From Candidatus Bathyarchaeota archaeon (GTDB lineage: Archaea; Thermoproteota; Bathyarchaeia; Bathyarchaeales; SOJC01): a DNA stretch of 64,000 bases. The translations under genes were made by a program, and so were the position numbers. Positions 42,384-52,198 of the stretch are shown here, piece by piece. The DNA is taken from positions 1 through 64,000 of the forward strand of contig JAOZHR010000026.1 in the NCBI GenBank assembly GCA_026014805.1, written 5' to 3'. The notes under the pieces are model-generated. The model worked only from the letters and a program-made list of their open reading frames with translations. It did no database searches and was not told the DNA's origin. Position 1 is the first letter of the stretch. Every line of letters starts with the position of its first letter.

Positions 42384-45098
42384 ATGGCGAAACAAAAGGG
42401 ACTAGAAGAATTCTTGCAACCCGTCCCTACAGCTTTAGAAGAGAAGAGAGAAGAATCAACCAGGCAGACAGTAGCGCCTAAAGAAGAGAAAACGGCGACA
42501 GAAACGGTTCTGAAAAAAAAGGATCCTAATCAACTTCCACCTTCATACTTCGTTTCCGCCTCTTACGACGGCAAAAGGGGTGCCGGCTGCATCAAGCTGT
42601 ATGAACCAAAGACTGAAAGCATCTACCTTTGGCACGACACTACTGGGCATAAACCATACCTTCTCACAAACCTGTCCCCTTACGAATTAGACCAGCTGGA
42701 AGGCGTAAAGAATCATCCAGGTTTCGACCACTTTGATACAGTGGAGAAGTTTAACGCACTTCTCGACAAGACTGTAACGCTGACGAAAGTGGTGGCGAAA
42801 GATCCGCTAGCGATTGGAGGTAGACCGAGAGGATGCTTGCGCGAGATTATCCCCGAAGAACACGCGAAAATCGCAGAGCCTGAGCAGTCTGAGGCAAAAG
42901 TTTGGGAGGCGGCGATTAAGTATTATCAATGCTACATCTACGACCGCAACTTAGTGCCAGGCATGCCTTACACCGTTGAAAACCGAGAACTCGTACCTGC
43001 AAAGATGGATGCTGCAGAAAGCGCCGTGAAAAAAATTAAAGCTCTATTTGGTGGCGAAACAGCAGAGGAGAGGGAACATATTGAGCGGTGGGCACGCCTG
43101 CTGGAGTATCCAGCGCCATCATTCAGACGGGTCGCTTTAGACATCGAAGTTTTCTCACCTGTGGCTACACGTGTACCTGACCCTCGCGAAGCGCCATATG
43201 AAGTTATCTGCGCTTCTATGATAACTACGGATGGCAATGACCAAGTTTTGTTGTTGAAAAGAAAAGACGTGAGAGAAGGTGTGGAAAAACTGCCTTCCGC
43301 CACAAAAGTGGAGTTTTTTGAACGTGAAGAGGATTTGCTCCGGGCTATTTTCAAGATCTTGTGGGATTATCCCTTTGTCATTACTTTCAACGGCGATGAC
43401 TTTGATTTGCGGTATTTGGCGCACAGAGCGGAGAAGTTAGGTATGTCGAGAAATGAAGTTCCTATTGAGGTGCGTCGTCGCGTCTGTTTGCTGAAGAACG
43501 GTGTCCACATTGATTTGTACAAGTTTTTCTACAACCGTTCCATCCAGATTTACGCTTTCAGCAACAAGTATCGCGACGTAAGGCTTGATGATGTAGGTAA
43601 GGCTCTGGTTGGCTTATCGAAAATTGGGTTGGACAAGCATTTCGCTGATTTAAGCTATTTTGAATTAGCGCGTTATTGTCTGCGAGATGCAGAGATTACT
43701 TTCAAGTTAACGAGCTTTAACGGCGACCTCACGATGCAGTTGATTTTGGTGCTTGCCCGAATCAGCAAGATGCCTATGGAAGACGTTAGCAGGCAAGGAG
43801 TGTCCCGTTGGATTAGGAACTTCATGTATTTTGAACATCGTAGGCGAGGTATGCTAATTCCTAACACAGAGGATATTCTGGCTTTGAAAGGAAAGACGGC
43901 TACAACCGCCATTATCAAGGGCAAAAAATACAAAGGTGCAATTGTGGTTGAACCGGTACCCGGAGTTCATTTTAACGTGGCAGTGATGGATTTTCCAAGT
44001 CTATACCCATCTATTATTAAGGTTTGGAATTTAGGCTACCAAACAATACTTTGTCCTCATGAAGAATGTAAAGAAAACATTGTGCCTGATACTCCACATT
44101 GGGTTTGTCGCAAGAAAAAGGCTTTGGAGAGCTTGCTCATCGGTTCGTTGAGAGATTTAAGGGTGATGTGGTATAAACCAAAGGCGAAGGACAAAACGTT
44201 GTCAGCCGATGTTCGGAACTGGTACAATGTTATTCAGAGAGCTTTGAAAGTTATTTTGAATGCAAGTTATGGCGTGTTTGGTGCAGAGTCCTTTGACTTG
44301 TACTGTCCGCCCGTTGCGGAGGCAACTGCTGCAATTGGGCGGCATTCTATAACGGTGATAGTTGATAAGGCGAGAGGGCTAGGCATTGAGGTTCTTTATG
44401 GTGACACGGATAGTGTATTCTTGAAGAATCCTTCCAAGGCACAAATCAGGGAGCTAGCGGAATGGTCTGAGAAGGAGTTGACGATGGGATTGGACGTTGA
44501 CAAGGTTTATCGCTATGCCGTTTTTAGTTCTCGCAAAAAGAATTATTTAGGTGTTCTTGAGGATGGCAGTGTCGATGTTAAGGGTTTGACAGGAAAAAAG
44601 AAGCACATTCCCACATTTATCAAAGATGCTTTTAACGAGATGAAAGGAAGGCTTGGGAAGGTCGGGTCTTCCGCCGAATTTGAAGCGGCTAAGAGGGACA
44701 TTAAGAAAATCGTTTTGGACCGTTATTCAAGGCTAAAAAGAAGGAAATGGACCCATTTAGATGATTTGGCGTTTCATATGGTGCTTGGAGATGCACCTGA
44801 ACGTTATGTAAAGACTACACCTCAACACGTGATGGCAGCGAGAATTCTAAAGGATAAAGAAATCGAGATGAAAGCTGGGGACCGTATAAGTTTTATAAAG
44901 ATAAAACCTAGGGAAATCGTTGTTAGAGGAAAAAAACAATTAGTTAGTGTAATGCCGCTACAGTTTGCAGCAGATAGCGAAGTTGACGTGGACAAATACG
45001 TTGCCTATTTACAATCCACCTTTGACCAAGTATTAGATGCGCTAGGATTGGAATTCGACGAAATTATCGGACTGACTAAACTCGAAAGATTTATGTAA
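42384..45098 (+). CDS. polB: Family B DNA polymerase
   Basis: From ATG 42384 this is about 904 residues. Exonuclease motifs: ALDIEVFSP (Exo I), FNGDDFDLRYL (Exo II) and YCLRDAEIT (Exo III). Polymerase motifs: VMDFPSLYPSIIKVWNLGYQ (A), KVILNASYGVFGAES (B) and YGDTDSVFL (C, near 671). It is a proofreading replicative or repair polymerase. At the extreme N-terminus QKGLEEFL matches the PCNA-binding consensus Qxx(L/I)xxF(F/Y/L), as in the N-terminal tails of TACK PolB1 enzymes. A disordered Glu/Lys-rich tail to about 45 precedes the folded part. It is divergent from the NSUN gene. Confidence 0.95.
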   Translation: MAKQKGLEEFLQPVPTALEEKREESTRQTVAPKEEKTATETVLKKKDPNQLPPSYFVSASYDGKRGAGCIKLYEPKTESIYLWHDTTGHKPYLLTNLSPYELDQLEGVKNHPGFDHFDTVEKFNALLDKTVTLTKVVAKDPLAIGGRPRGCLREIIPEEHAKIAEPEQSEAKVWEAAIKYYQCYIYDRNLVPGMPYTVENRELVPAKMDAAESAVKKIKALFGGETAEEREHIERWARLLEYPAPSFRRVALDIEVFSPVATRVPDPREAPYEVICASMITTDGNDQVLLLKRKDVREGVEKLPSATKVEFFEREEDLLRAIFKILWDYPFVITFNGDDFDLRYLAHRAEKLGMSRNEVPIEVRRRVCLLKNGVHIDLYKFFYNRSIQIYAFSNKYRDVRLDDVGKALVGLSKIGLDKHFADLSYFELARYCLRDAEITFKLTSFNGDLTMQLILVLARISKMPMEDVSRQGVSRWIRNFMYFEHRRRGMLIPNTEDILALKGKTATTAIIKGKKYKGAIVVEPVPGVHFNVAVMDFPSLYPSIIKVWNLGYQTILCPHEECKENIVPDTPHWVCRKKKALESLLIGSLRDLRVMWYKPKAKDKTLSADVRNWYNVIQRALKVILNASYGVFGAESFDLYCPPVAEATAAIGRHSITVIVDKARGLGIEVLYGDTDSVFLKNPSKAQIRELAEWSEKELTMGLDVDKVYRYAVFSSRKKNYLGVLEDGSVDVKGLTGKKKHIPTFIKDAFNEMKGRLGKVGSSAEFEAAKRDIKKIVLDRYSRLKRRKWTHLDDLAFHMVLGDAPERYVKTTPQHVMAARILKDKEIEMKAGDRISFIKIKPREIVVRGKKQLVSVMPLQFAADSEVDVDKYVAYLQSTFDQVLDALGLEFDEIIGLTKLERFM

Positions 45099-45265
45099 CA
45101 TCTATATGCTCAAAAATGACCAAAGATATTAGATCTATTGGAGACATATTTTGGGTCAGACAAAATCTAAGAGAGCTTAGGAGCACCGCACACACCGAAA
45201 GCCACACTCGTATTTGAAACTTGTTAGGCTCATGTATAGACGACCCAGTCAAATTAAGAACCTGC

Positions 45266-45451
45266 TCAGCGCTTCCTCCGCTTTAGATACTGCACCAACT
45301 CAGATGCCTCTCTAGCCGTCTCCACAGTCCTCAGCCGCCTTGCCTTAACCAACCACACCCTAACCCCGCAATAGGGGCACCTCCGACTCTTCTTCTCACC
45401 ATTAGCCACCAACAAATTTCCACAACTACAACAAACCACAATCAAATACAT
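45266..45451 (-). CDS. DUF1922-like zinc ribbon protein
   Basis: From ATG 45451 this is 61 residues; the open frame reaches further back, but that part is hydrophobic noise. CCSCGNLLVANG and RRCPYCGVRVW form a zinc ribbon, followed by a helix TVETAREASELVQYLKRRK. This matches the small archaeal DUF1922 family. The function is unknown; nucleic acid binding is likely. It is divergent from the gene at 45524. Confidence 0.7.
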   Translation of the reverse strand: MYLIVVCCSCGNLLVANGEKKSRRCPYCGVRVWLVKARRLRTVETAREASELVQYLKRRKR

Positions 45452-45523
45452 AGACGAAACCTGCGAAAACTTTTTCCACACAAATAAGTATTTAACACAT
45501 AACCATAAAAAGACCAAGGTGAA

Positions 45524-45862
45524 ATGAGCATTAATACAATCACCCTCAACGAACTCGCGGCAAAATACCTCCGCAAAAAAGGCTACAAAATAGAACAAAA
45601 CATCATACTAGAAGGCGCATCCGGCGTATCTCACAAATTCAACCTCCTAATAACCAAATCAAACGAAAAACGCGTAGTCCAAATACTCAACTGGAAACGC
45701 ACAGTCGGCGTCAACATAGTCATAAACTTCGACAAAGCATCAGAAGACGTCGGCGTTAAAAAACCCATAGTAATCTCAGAAAAATTCAGCAGCCACGCAA
45801 AAGCCTACGCAAACCGAAAAGGTGTAACACTTTTAACCAAACAAAAACTAAACAAATACTAA
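45524..45862 (+). CDS. PD-(D/E)XK nuclease-like small protein (Mrr-like)
   Basis: This 112-residue protein starts LAAKYLRKKGYKIEQN, then SHKFNLLITKSNEKRVVQIL and later GVNIVINFDKASEDVG and KAYANRKGVTLL. This pattern is that of small archaeal restriction-endonuclease-like proteins, where the middle strand pair normally carries D...(E/Q)xK. Here the acidic residue is replaced in part (HKFNLL, VVQIL), so activity is uncertain. It overlaps the end of the AK6 gene by four bases, tail to tail. Confidence 0.6.
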   Translation: MSINTITLNELAAKYLRKKGYKIEQNIILEGASGVSHKFNLLITKSNEKRVVQILNWKRTVGVNIVINFDKASEDVGVKKPIVISEKFSSHAKAYANRKGVTLLTKQKLNKY

Positions 45863-46443
45863 AACGAAGCTAGGAACTCGTCAAGGCGCCCCTCCAACTC
45901 CAACTTTGTTAACCAATCTACAACGCCAACACCACATCTCCTACGCCCATCAACAACGCAAATTATTTCATCAACTACCTCCTCAACCGTTTTATCTGAA
46001 ACATCAACTTCACAAACCTTTTCTTCGCCATAGGCCTTCACAGCGTCAAATAGGCAAACATCCAAAATTTCAGCTGCAACATTCTCAGCAACCTTACTCT
46101 CCTTAAAACCTCGTTCCTTCAAAACCTCCCATAACTTGTCGGGGTTACGTCTCAAAACAAAAGCCAAGAAAGCATCATCAACCCCTATTACATCCATAGC
46201 AAAATGACCATCAACAATAATATAGCCTACAGATTGCTGAATAATCTCGCTGACTCGCCTAGAAAGCTCCTTTAAATCAACAATCAAAGTCCCACGTTTC
46301 TCATCCAAGCCACAGCTCAAACTTTCCTTCCTGACTAGACCACTCAAGTTGACGTGTATACCGCTTAGGCGAGAGGCTAACATACTAGAAACAGAAGACT
46401 TGCCAACGCCAGGCGTACCAACGACTACCAAAACGCGTTTCAT
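45859..46443 (-). CDS. Adenylate kinase 6-type NTPase (AK6/Fap7-like)
   Basis: From ATG 46443, preceded by GGAG, this is 194 residues. P-loop GTPGVGKSSV near residue 9, YIIVDGHFAMDVIG as the switch region, VLRRNPDKLWEVLKERGF as the lid part, and AAEILDVCLFDAVKAY. These are AK6/Fap7 family features. The family acts in small ribosomal subunit maturation and has adenylate kinase and ATPase activity. The C-terminal WLTKLELEGRLDEFLASF is typical of archaeal members. Confidence 0.88.
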   Translation of the reverse strand: MKRVLVVVGTPGVGKSSVSSMLASRLSGIHVNLSGLVRKESLSCGLDEKRGTLIVDLKELSRRVSEIIQQSVGYIIVDGHFAMDVIGVDDAFLAFVLRRNPDKLWEVLKERGFKESKVAENVAAEILDVCLFDAVKAYGEEKVCEVDVSDKTVEEVVDEIICVVDGRRRCGVGVVDWLTKLELEGRLDEFLASF

Positions 46444-46537
46444 CTTATTCTCCAAGTACACATAAAATGTCGCTTCTGACTAAAATGCTCCACGCTCAAA
46501 TAAGAAGCAGAGAAGGAAAATGTTTCCTAGTACCGTG

Positions 46538-46963
46538 TCATATGAACAGCGTTATATCTGCTTCGGCAGCAATTTCAAGAAAGGTTGCAGCACCGGCAAT
46601 TTCGTCTACTTCAGAAATCAAGTCTTCCCTCTTTACTCCAAACATTTCCATACTTGGACTGCAAGCATATATCTTAAACAAACCAGATTGCTTCAAACGC
46701 TTGAGCATTTCATAAGGCGTAGGATACTTCATCCTCTCCAAGTTCCTCCTCATTTTCTCCTCTAAATGCTTATACGTTGCCGGCAAACACGCTTTTTCCA
46801 TGGCTCCTTTCACAAGCATGTTCAAACCCCAGAAAGTAAAGTACAAATGTGCCTCCATATCCATTGCTACAGCTGTAGACGCCAAGATAAAAGTGCAATA
46901 AAGCTTATCTAAAGTACCAGCTTGAACAACGATAGCTAATCTTTTCCTGTCGCTTTTGTCCAT
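46538..46963 (-). CDS. DsrE/DsrF-like sulfur-carrier family protein
   Basis: From ATG 46963 this is 141 residues. It opens with RLAIVVQAGTLDKLYCTFIL and has AVAMDMEAHLYFTFWGLNML and later KIYACSPSMEMFGVKREDL. This is the DsrE-like peroxiredoxin-fold family with a conserved Cys in the ACSPSM loop. Members bind or move sulfur, or act in redox protein partnerships. A TATA-like ATAAAAAGG sits close upstream. The partner is unknown. Confidence 0.82.
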   Translation of the reverse strand: MDKSDRKRLAIVVQAGTLDKLYCTFILASTAVAMDMEAHLYFTFWGLNMLVKGAMEKACLPATYKHLEEKMRRNLERMKYPTPYEMLKRLKQSGLFKIYACSPSMEMFGVKREDLISEVDEIAGAATFLEIAAEADITLFI

Positions 46964-47077
46964 AACAAGACCCCTTTTTATATTTCGCACATTTAGAGAG
47001 TAAACTATAAGACGGTATTAAACTCTCCGAAATAATACAAAATCACTTCTCGAAAATAGGGAAACGGAGAAAAACTC

Positions 47078-47556
47078 AAAAGTCCAACAACAAAACTGTA
47101 ATAGGGCAAACCTACAGCTTACATCTCAACGTTACAGTTGAGAATCTCGGCAATACTTTAGAAGTCTTTAACATAACAGCCTACGCTAATGCAAAAGCTA
47201 TTCAAACGAAAAACATCACTTTGGCAAGTGAAAGCTTCACAACCATTAACTTCACTTGGGACACAACAGGCTGGATGAAAGGCAACTATACAATCAGCGC
47301 AAACGCAACTGTAGTACAAGGTTAGACAAACACAACGGACAACACTTTAGTTGATGGTTGGGTCTTTGTGACTATTCTTGGCGACGTTAATGGAGATCGA
47401 GACGTGGACATCTTTGACATCGTTCTCATGGCGGGGATCTATGGCATGACAGAGAAAGACCAACAATTCATAGCGAACTGTGACATCGATGGCGACGGAG
47501 ACATAGACATTTTCGACGTGGTTATTGCAGCAGGGAATTACGGACAAAATTGGTAA
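47078..47556 (+). pseudogene. Truncated CARDB-dockerin gene with in-frame TAG
   Basis: One frame encodes a CARDB-like domain (KTVIGQTYSLHLNVTVENLG ... TINFTWDTTGWMKGNYTISA), then a TAG at about 47324, then TNTTDNTLVDGWVFVTILGD and a complete dockerin (DVNGDRDVDIFD, DIDGDGDIDIFD, NYGQNW). The intact relative at 50800 has GEIDTTDN where this one has G-stop-TNTTDN, consistent with GAG to TAG. No signal peptide or upstream domain exists, so the gene has lost its 5' part. Confidence 0.7.
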
Positions 47557-47673
47557 TACAGTCGCATCACGTATTCCGCGTCTGAGAATTGACTGTCCTC
47601 ATTCACCAACAAATAGAACCTTCTTTCAGAAATGATAATAGTGTTTAAGGCATATTGTATTTGGGGAGAAAGT

Positions 47674-50600
47674 GTGAAAGGAGTAGTTTCGTCGCTCATA
47701 CTGACTTTGCTGATTTGCAATGCCATGTTGGCAATTGGTTTTCAATCGAATAAGGCTTCTGAGGCTGTTTATGTCAACGCTGAGAGAAGGGCTGACTCAT
47801 TTAGGAACCCAACGCAACGCGATAGAGACACGTACACCTTTGTGGACAAAACTCACGATCCAGTTTGGATTGAAAGAGACAATCTACACGCGACCCGAGG
47901 AATTTGGAATAGAGATGAGCAGCAGGAAGCCCAGAAAAAATGTTGGGTAAACTACTTCGACAACACCGAAAATGGGAGTTGGGTATTCACCGGTGACAGC
48001 CCTTACTTGCATAATGACACAGACGGTTACATAACGTCCATGGGAGCGGGCAACTGCTCATGGTTCCAATTCCAAGATACAAGCCTGACAACCCTGCAAA
48101 CTGTGTATCTAATGATTGAATGGAAAACTCGCCACATAATGTCCACCGAAGAAACCAAGCTTTACTTGGACAATGGTACATCCTATGTAGATTTAGGGTC
48201 TTTCAATCTAACCTTGGAGTACAGGTGGACGAAAATCAACATAACCAGCACACTAGATACAATTTCAAAAGTCAACGATGCGAAACTGAAAATTGTATCG
48301 CTTTCTGCTGGTTTTTATCTTGTTGCTGTGCGTAGAGCATACTTGAGAATCTATAACGGTCCAGTCCCACTGCAGACGGGCACAGCGACGTATGGTAAAG
48401 TAGGTGGTCAAGTAATGTTGTCTGTGAAATGGACCGACCCTGACGGATTGAGCGGTTACGCTTTGTACCATAACGCAAGCGGAAACTGGATTGCCCAAAC
48501 AGGCGCCTTAGAAGGAATAGAAGCTTGGAGTAATCACACGATAACACTGCAAAATGATGCGGCTTCTGTTTTGGGTTACAGATTTTGGGCGAACGACACA
48601 GACAACAATTGGGAACCGGCGGAGGTTTTGTTTGTTTACCCTGTGAAGAACTTCAGTCCTGACCTACTGCAATATTTAGAGGACATTAGCGGTTCGCCAA
48701 TAGCACATAGTTATGGCAGAAAAGATTTTTATGACAGCGTAACTGGAAGATTCTGGAAGTTCTATAGCGACGGAACAAACATCAAGTACTCATCAACCGA
48801 AGATGGACAAACGTGGAACTCTTCGCAAACAATAAGGATCGGCGATAGTGGCTTTCAGTTTTACGTTCATGGCTTCAACGGAACAATACACTATTTATAC
48901 AACTCTGAAAGGACAAGCGACAACATATATTATCGAAGGGGAGTCTTAAATTCTAATGGCGCAATAACTTGGAGCGCGTCAGAACAAGTTGCGGTTGATG
49001 CTGGTACATCACAAAGATTTTATGCTTGCTCGGTCGTTACAGACACGGACGGTTATCCATACCTTGTTTTCGGCAATCGAACAGACCCAAATTCAAAGAC
49101 ACTAAACTTAGTCAAAAGTAACCATAACAATGGAACTTGGCAGACGGCAAGCGGGTTTCCAAAGCAAATCAACGAAAACCCAGACGACGATTTAGTATCT
49201 GGAGTTGCCTTAAGCTTGCCGGATAACAAAATCTACATAATTTACTGTAGTGCAGGAAACGAGGAGCCACCTATGGGAAGACTATGGCAAAACCCTACTT
49301 TAGGACCTTTAGAAAACGCCTCAGACTACACAATGTCAAGCAATTACCATTTCAGCGCTGTCTCCGACAGTTATGGACACGTCCACATTGTTTATCGGAG
49401 AACAAACAATAGGGTTGAATATAGTTTCCGCAACTACACAACAGAAGCGTGGGAGACTAAAGACGAGTTTGTTACGTCTCACCTAACAAGCGAATCTCTA
49501 AGCAGTGCTGTTTATTCGTGGCCAGTGATATGTTGGAACCCAGATTTAGAAGAAATCTACGTGCATTGGTGGACATTGGAAGACAAGAGTGCTTGGCTAA
49601 AGATAAGGAACTCTACTGCATGGGAGCAGAGACGAAGAATCATAAGGTTAAACAGAAATATCACATTGATTGACGGCGATGTTATAGTACCACAATCGCA
49701 TCAAAACAAAATTTTACTCAATTTCGTAGGACAGAACGTGGTAGACGAACAAAAGGCGATTTGGGCTTACTTATACACCAACAAACCTCCCATGGCAAGT
49801 TTTACTGAATCCGCAGAAACAGTCTACACCGGGGAAATCATCGCCTTTAATGCGAGCGAGAGTTTTGACCCGGATGGAACAATTGTTTATTACTTCTGGA
49901 ACTTCGGTGACGAAACAAACGCTACCGGAGTAATTACGGAACACGCGTATGCTGACGACGGCAACTACACAGTCACTTTGACCGTTACTGATGACGATGA
50001 AGAAACTGACTCTGCCCTCGCCATTAAGACTGTCTTAAACCGTCCTCCTCTTGCCTTGTTCACCGAGTCTGCTGAAACTGTTTACACCGACGAATTTATC
50101 ACTTTCAACGCGACTGAGAGCTATGACCCTGACGGTGTTATAGTTTCATATCTCTGGAATTTCGGCGATGGCAGCAACGCTACAGAAGCCGTGATAGAAC
50201 ACGCTTATGCTGACAACGCCAACTACACAGTAACACTTAGGGTAACGGATGACGATGAAGCAACAACCACAGTTGCTTCAACTAAAATAGTTCTGAATAG
50301 ACCTCCAGTCGCCATTTTCACGGAATCAGCTGAGAGTGTGCTCACGGGCGAGATTATCCATTTTAATGCCTCAGACAGTTACGATCCAGATGGTTTCATT
50401 GCTCTCTACTTTTGGGGTTTTGGTGACGACGCCAATGCTACTGGAGTAACAGTTGACCTTGCTTACATTGATATTGGTAATTACACAGTTACCTTGACGG
50501 TTACTGATAATGATGGAACAACACACGTGGCAATGTCAACTAAAATAGTTTTACGCCGCGATATAGCTGTCTTGACTGTTGTACCCTGCAAGACAATAGT

Positions 50601-51054
50601 TGGAATAGGATTTAACATCAGCATAGACCTTACGATTGAAAATCAAGGCAACTTCACAGAGAACTTCAACGTAACTGTTTACGCCAACTCCATCGTAATT
50701 GGAATACTACAAGTAACATTAAACGCGGGAAACAACCAAACCTTAGCATTCACGTGGGACACAACAGGCCTTGTTTACAGCAACTACACTATAAGCGCCA
50801 CGGCAGACACCGTTCCAGGCGAAATCGACACGACTGACAACACAATGGTTGATGGCTGGGTCCTTGTAACTATTCCTGGCGATGTTGATGGAGACCGAGA
50901 CGTAGACATCTACGATATCGTCCGTATGGCTGGCATCTATGGCGTATCAAAACCAAACCCACAATACGACCCCAACTGCGACATAGACGGCGACGGAGAC
51001 ATAGATATTTTTGATATAGTGGCTGCATCTGGAAACTACGGAGAAAGTTGGTAG
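47674..51054 (+). CDS. Secreted multidomain protein: Asp-box propeller, three PKD domains, CARDB and dockerin
   Basis: GTG 47674 with GGAG upstream gives about 1126 residues and a clean signal peptide (VKGVVSSLILTLLICNAMLA). The frame is open from 47632. A jelly-roll-like domain (about 95-245) resembles that of the 490-residue protein at 13581. A beta-propeller-like region (about 335-700) has an Asp-box STEDGQTW, as in sialidases. Three PKD domains (about 705-960), each with FDPDG or YDPDG and NYTVTL, are followed by a CARDB-like domain and a C-terminal dockerin with two calcium loops. It may act on or bind glycans and dock to a cell-surface cohesin. The dockerin is nearly identical to that at 35.1 kb. 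Confidence 0.88.
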   Translation: MKGVVSSLILTLLICNAMLAIGFQSNKASEAVYVNAERRADSFRNPTQRDRDTYTFVDKTHDPVWIERDNLHATRGIWNRDEQQEAQKKCWVNYFDNTENGSWVFTGDSPYLHNDTDGYITSMGAGNCSWFQFQDTSLTTLQTVYLMIEWKTRHIMSTEETKLYLDNGTSYVDLGSFNLTLEYRWTKINITSTLDTISKVNDAKLKIVSLSAGFYLVAVRRAYLRIYNGPVPLQTGTATYGKVGGQVMLSVKWTDPDGLSGYALYHNASGNWIAQTGALEGIEAWSNHTITLQNDAASVLGYRFWANDTDNNWEPAEVLFVYPVKNFSPDLLQYLEDISGSPIAHSYGRKDFYDSVTGRFWKFYSDGTNIKYSSTEDGQTWNSSQTIRIGDSGFQFYVHGFNGTIHYLYNSERTSDNIYYRRGVLNSNGAITWSASEQVAVDAGTSQRFYACSVVTDTDGYPYLVFGNRTDPNSKTLNLVKSNHNNGTWQTASGFPKQINENPDDDLVSGVALSLPDNKIYIIYCSAGNEEPPMGRLWQNPTLGPLENASDYTMSSNYHFSAVSDSYGHVHIVYRRTNNRVEYSFRNYTTEAWETKDEFVTSHLTSESLSSAVYSWPVICWNPDLEEIYVHWWTLEDKSAWLKIRNSTAWEQRRRIIRLNRNITLIDGDVIVPQSHQNKILLNFVGQNVVDEQKAIWAYLYTNKPPMASFTESAETVYTGEIIAFNASESFDPDGTIVYYFWNFGDETNATGVITEHAYADDGNYTVTLTVTDDDEETDSALAIKTVLNRPPLALFTESAETVYTDEFITFNATESYDPDGVIVSYLWNFGDGSNATEAVIEHAYADNANYTVTLRVTDDDEATTTVASTKIVLNRPPVAIFTESAESVLTGEIIHFNASDSYDPDGFIALYFWGFGDDANATGVTVDLAYIDIGNYTVTLTVTDNDGTTHVAMSTKIVLRRDIAVLTVVPCKTIVGIGFNISIDLTIENQGNFTENFNVTVYANSIVIGILQVTLNAGNNQTLAFTWDTTGLVYSNYTISATADTVPGEIDTTDNTMVDGWVLVTIPGDVDGDRDVDIYDIVRMAGIYGVSKPNPQYDPNCDIDGDGDIDIFDIVAASGNYGESW

Positions 51055-51179
51055 CTATGATATCACGCTTTCCCTTTTGCCCTCGAGCACATGGTAATGA
51101 TAGAAGACTCTTTCGCAAGCTTTATCTGTGACCTAAACTCACGTTCTAAAAACATGAAAACAAGGGGCACTTCTAGAAT

Positions 51180-52094
51180 TTGACAAACATAAAGCGCAAA
51201 GTTTTTCGCATACGAACTTTGAGAATAATCAGTCAGTTTGCCTTCATTATACTTCTCAATGCTGCCTTATTCGGCTTCGAACCCTTACTGCTTCTCCTGC
51301 CAATTCTACAAAGCTTAGGAAACCCGCTAAAAACTGTGGGAGATGCCTTTGCAGCGATGCAGTACATGCTTTGGGAACCCGCTTTTCCATGGCTTCCTCT
51401 TGCCTCCTTTCTTATAGTCGCAGTGCTCTTGGGTAGAACGCTATGTAGCTGGGCTTGCCCATTTGGCTTTATTCAAGACATACTTGGCTTTGTAAAAAGA
51501 AAACACATGGAAATTTCACCTAGGACGCATCAAGACATGATTTACTTCAAATATATAATTCTTGGAGCAGTTTTGTTTATTAGCATAACAGTATCAGTCA
51601 CCTCAGTGATGGGAATAGGTGGAAGCTACAAAGATGCTCTGGGAGTTTTTGCCCAAGCACCCTTTAACGCGTTGAGCCCCCATGACACGTTGTTTGCAAC
51701 GCTACCCACCGTAGCGCTCAAAGCATTTCATGCAGAGCCACCGTTCCAAGACATCTTGGGGGGGATAGGCGCTCTTTCGCCATTGTTTTGGACTCGCTTG
51801 TTCATATTGGCGATTGTTTTGGCTTTAGCAGTCTATACTCCCAGGAGTTGGTGTCGATACTTCTGTCCAGTAGGAGCCATGATGGCTTTGCTAAATCGTT
51901 TCAGTTTTCTAGGGTTAAAAAGAGATGTAGTACACTGCACAAAGGAAAGTTGCCGCAGCTGCGTGGAAGCATGCCCCATGAAAGTTCCGATTCTCGATTT
52001 GCCATGGGAAAAGTTCACCCATCCCGAATGCACATACTGCCTTGAATGCGTAGATGCATGCGAAACAAAAGCATTAAAACCAAAATTCCCCTAA
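51180..52094 (+). CDS. NapH/MauN-like membrane polyferredoxin
   Basis: This 304-residue protein (TTG 51180) has four or five hydrophobic helices, two CxxxCP motifs at helix ends (CSWACPFGFIQD near 89 and CRYFCPVGAMMAL near 227), and two C-terminal 4Fe-4S clusters (CTKESCRSCVEACP and CTYCLECVDAC). This is the NapH/MauN/CcoG-type layout for electron transfer from the membrane quinone pool or to a periplasmic or copper-handling enzyme. No partner is encoded beside it, so its electron path is unknown. Confidence 0.9.
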   Translation: MTNIKRKVFRIRTLRIISQFAFIILLNAALFGFEPLLLLLPILQSLGNPLKTVGDAFAAMQYMLWEPAFPWLPLASFLIVAVLLGRTLCSWACPFGFIQDILGFVKRKHMEISPRTHQDMIYFKYIILGAVLFISITVSVTSVMGIGGSYKDALGVFAQAPFNALSPHDTLFATLPTVALKAFHAEPPFQDILGGIGALSPLFWTRLFILAIVLALAVYTPRSWCRYFCPVGAMMALLNRFSFLGLKRDVVHCTKESCRSCVEACPMKVPILDLPWEKFTHPECTYCLECVDACETKALKPKFP

Positions 52095-52198
52095 AAAACG
52101 TTGCTAGCTCGGTTAAATCATATTTTTGTAGAATTAAAAACTTATATACGAGTTTGTTTTTGATGCCTTTGTTAAATTTCACTCTAAGGTGACATGTT

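Noticed and set aside
47078-47556. Pyrrolysine readthrough at the TAG near 47324
   Set aside because: The fragment has no 5' end or signal peptide, and the intact relatives do not have TAG at this place; a nonsense change in a pseudogene is simpler.
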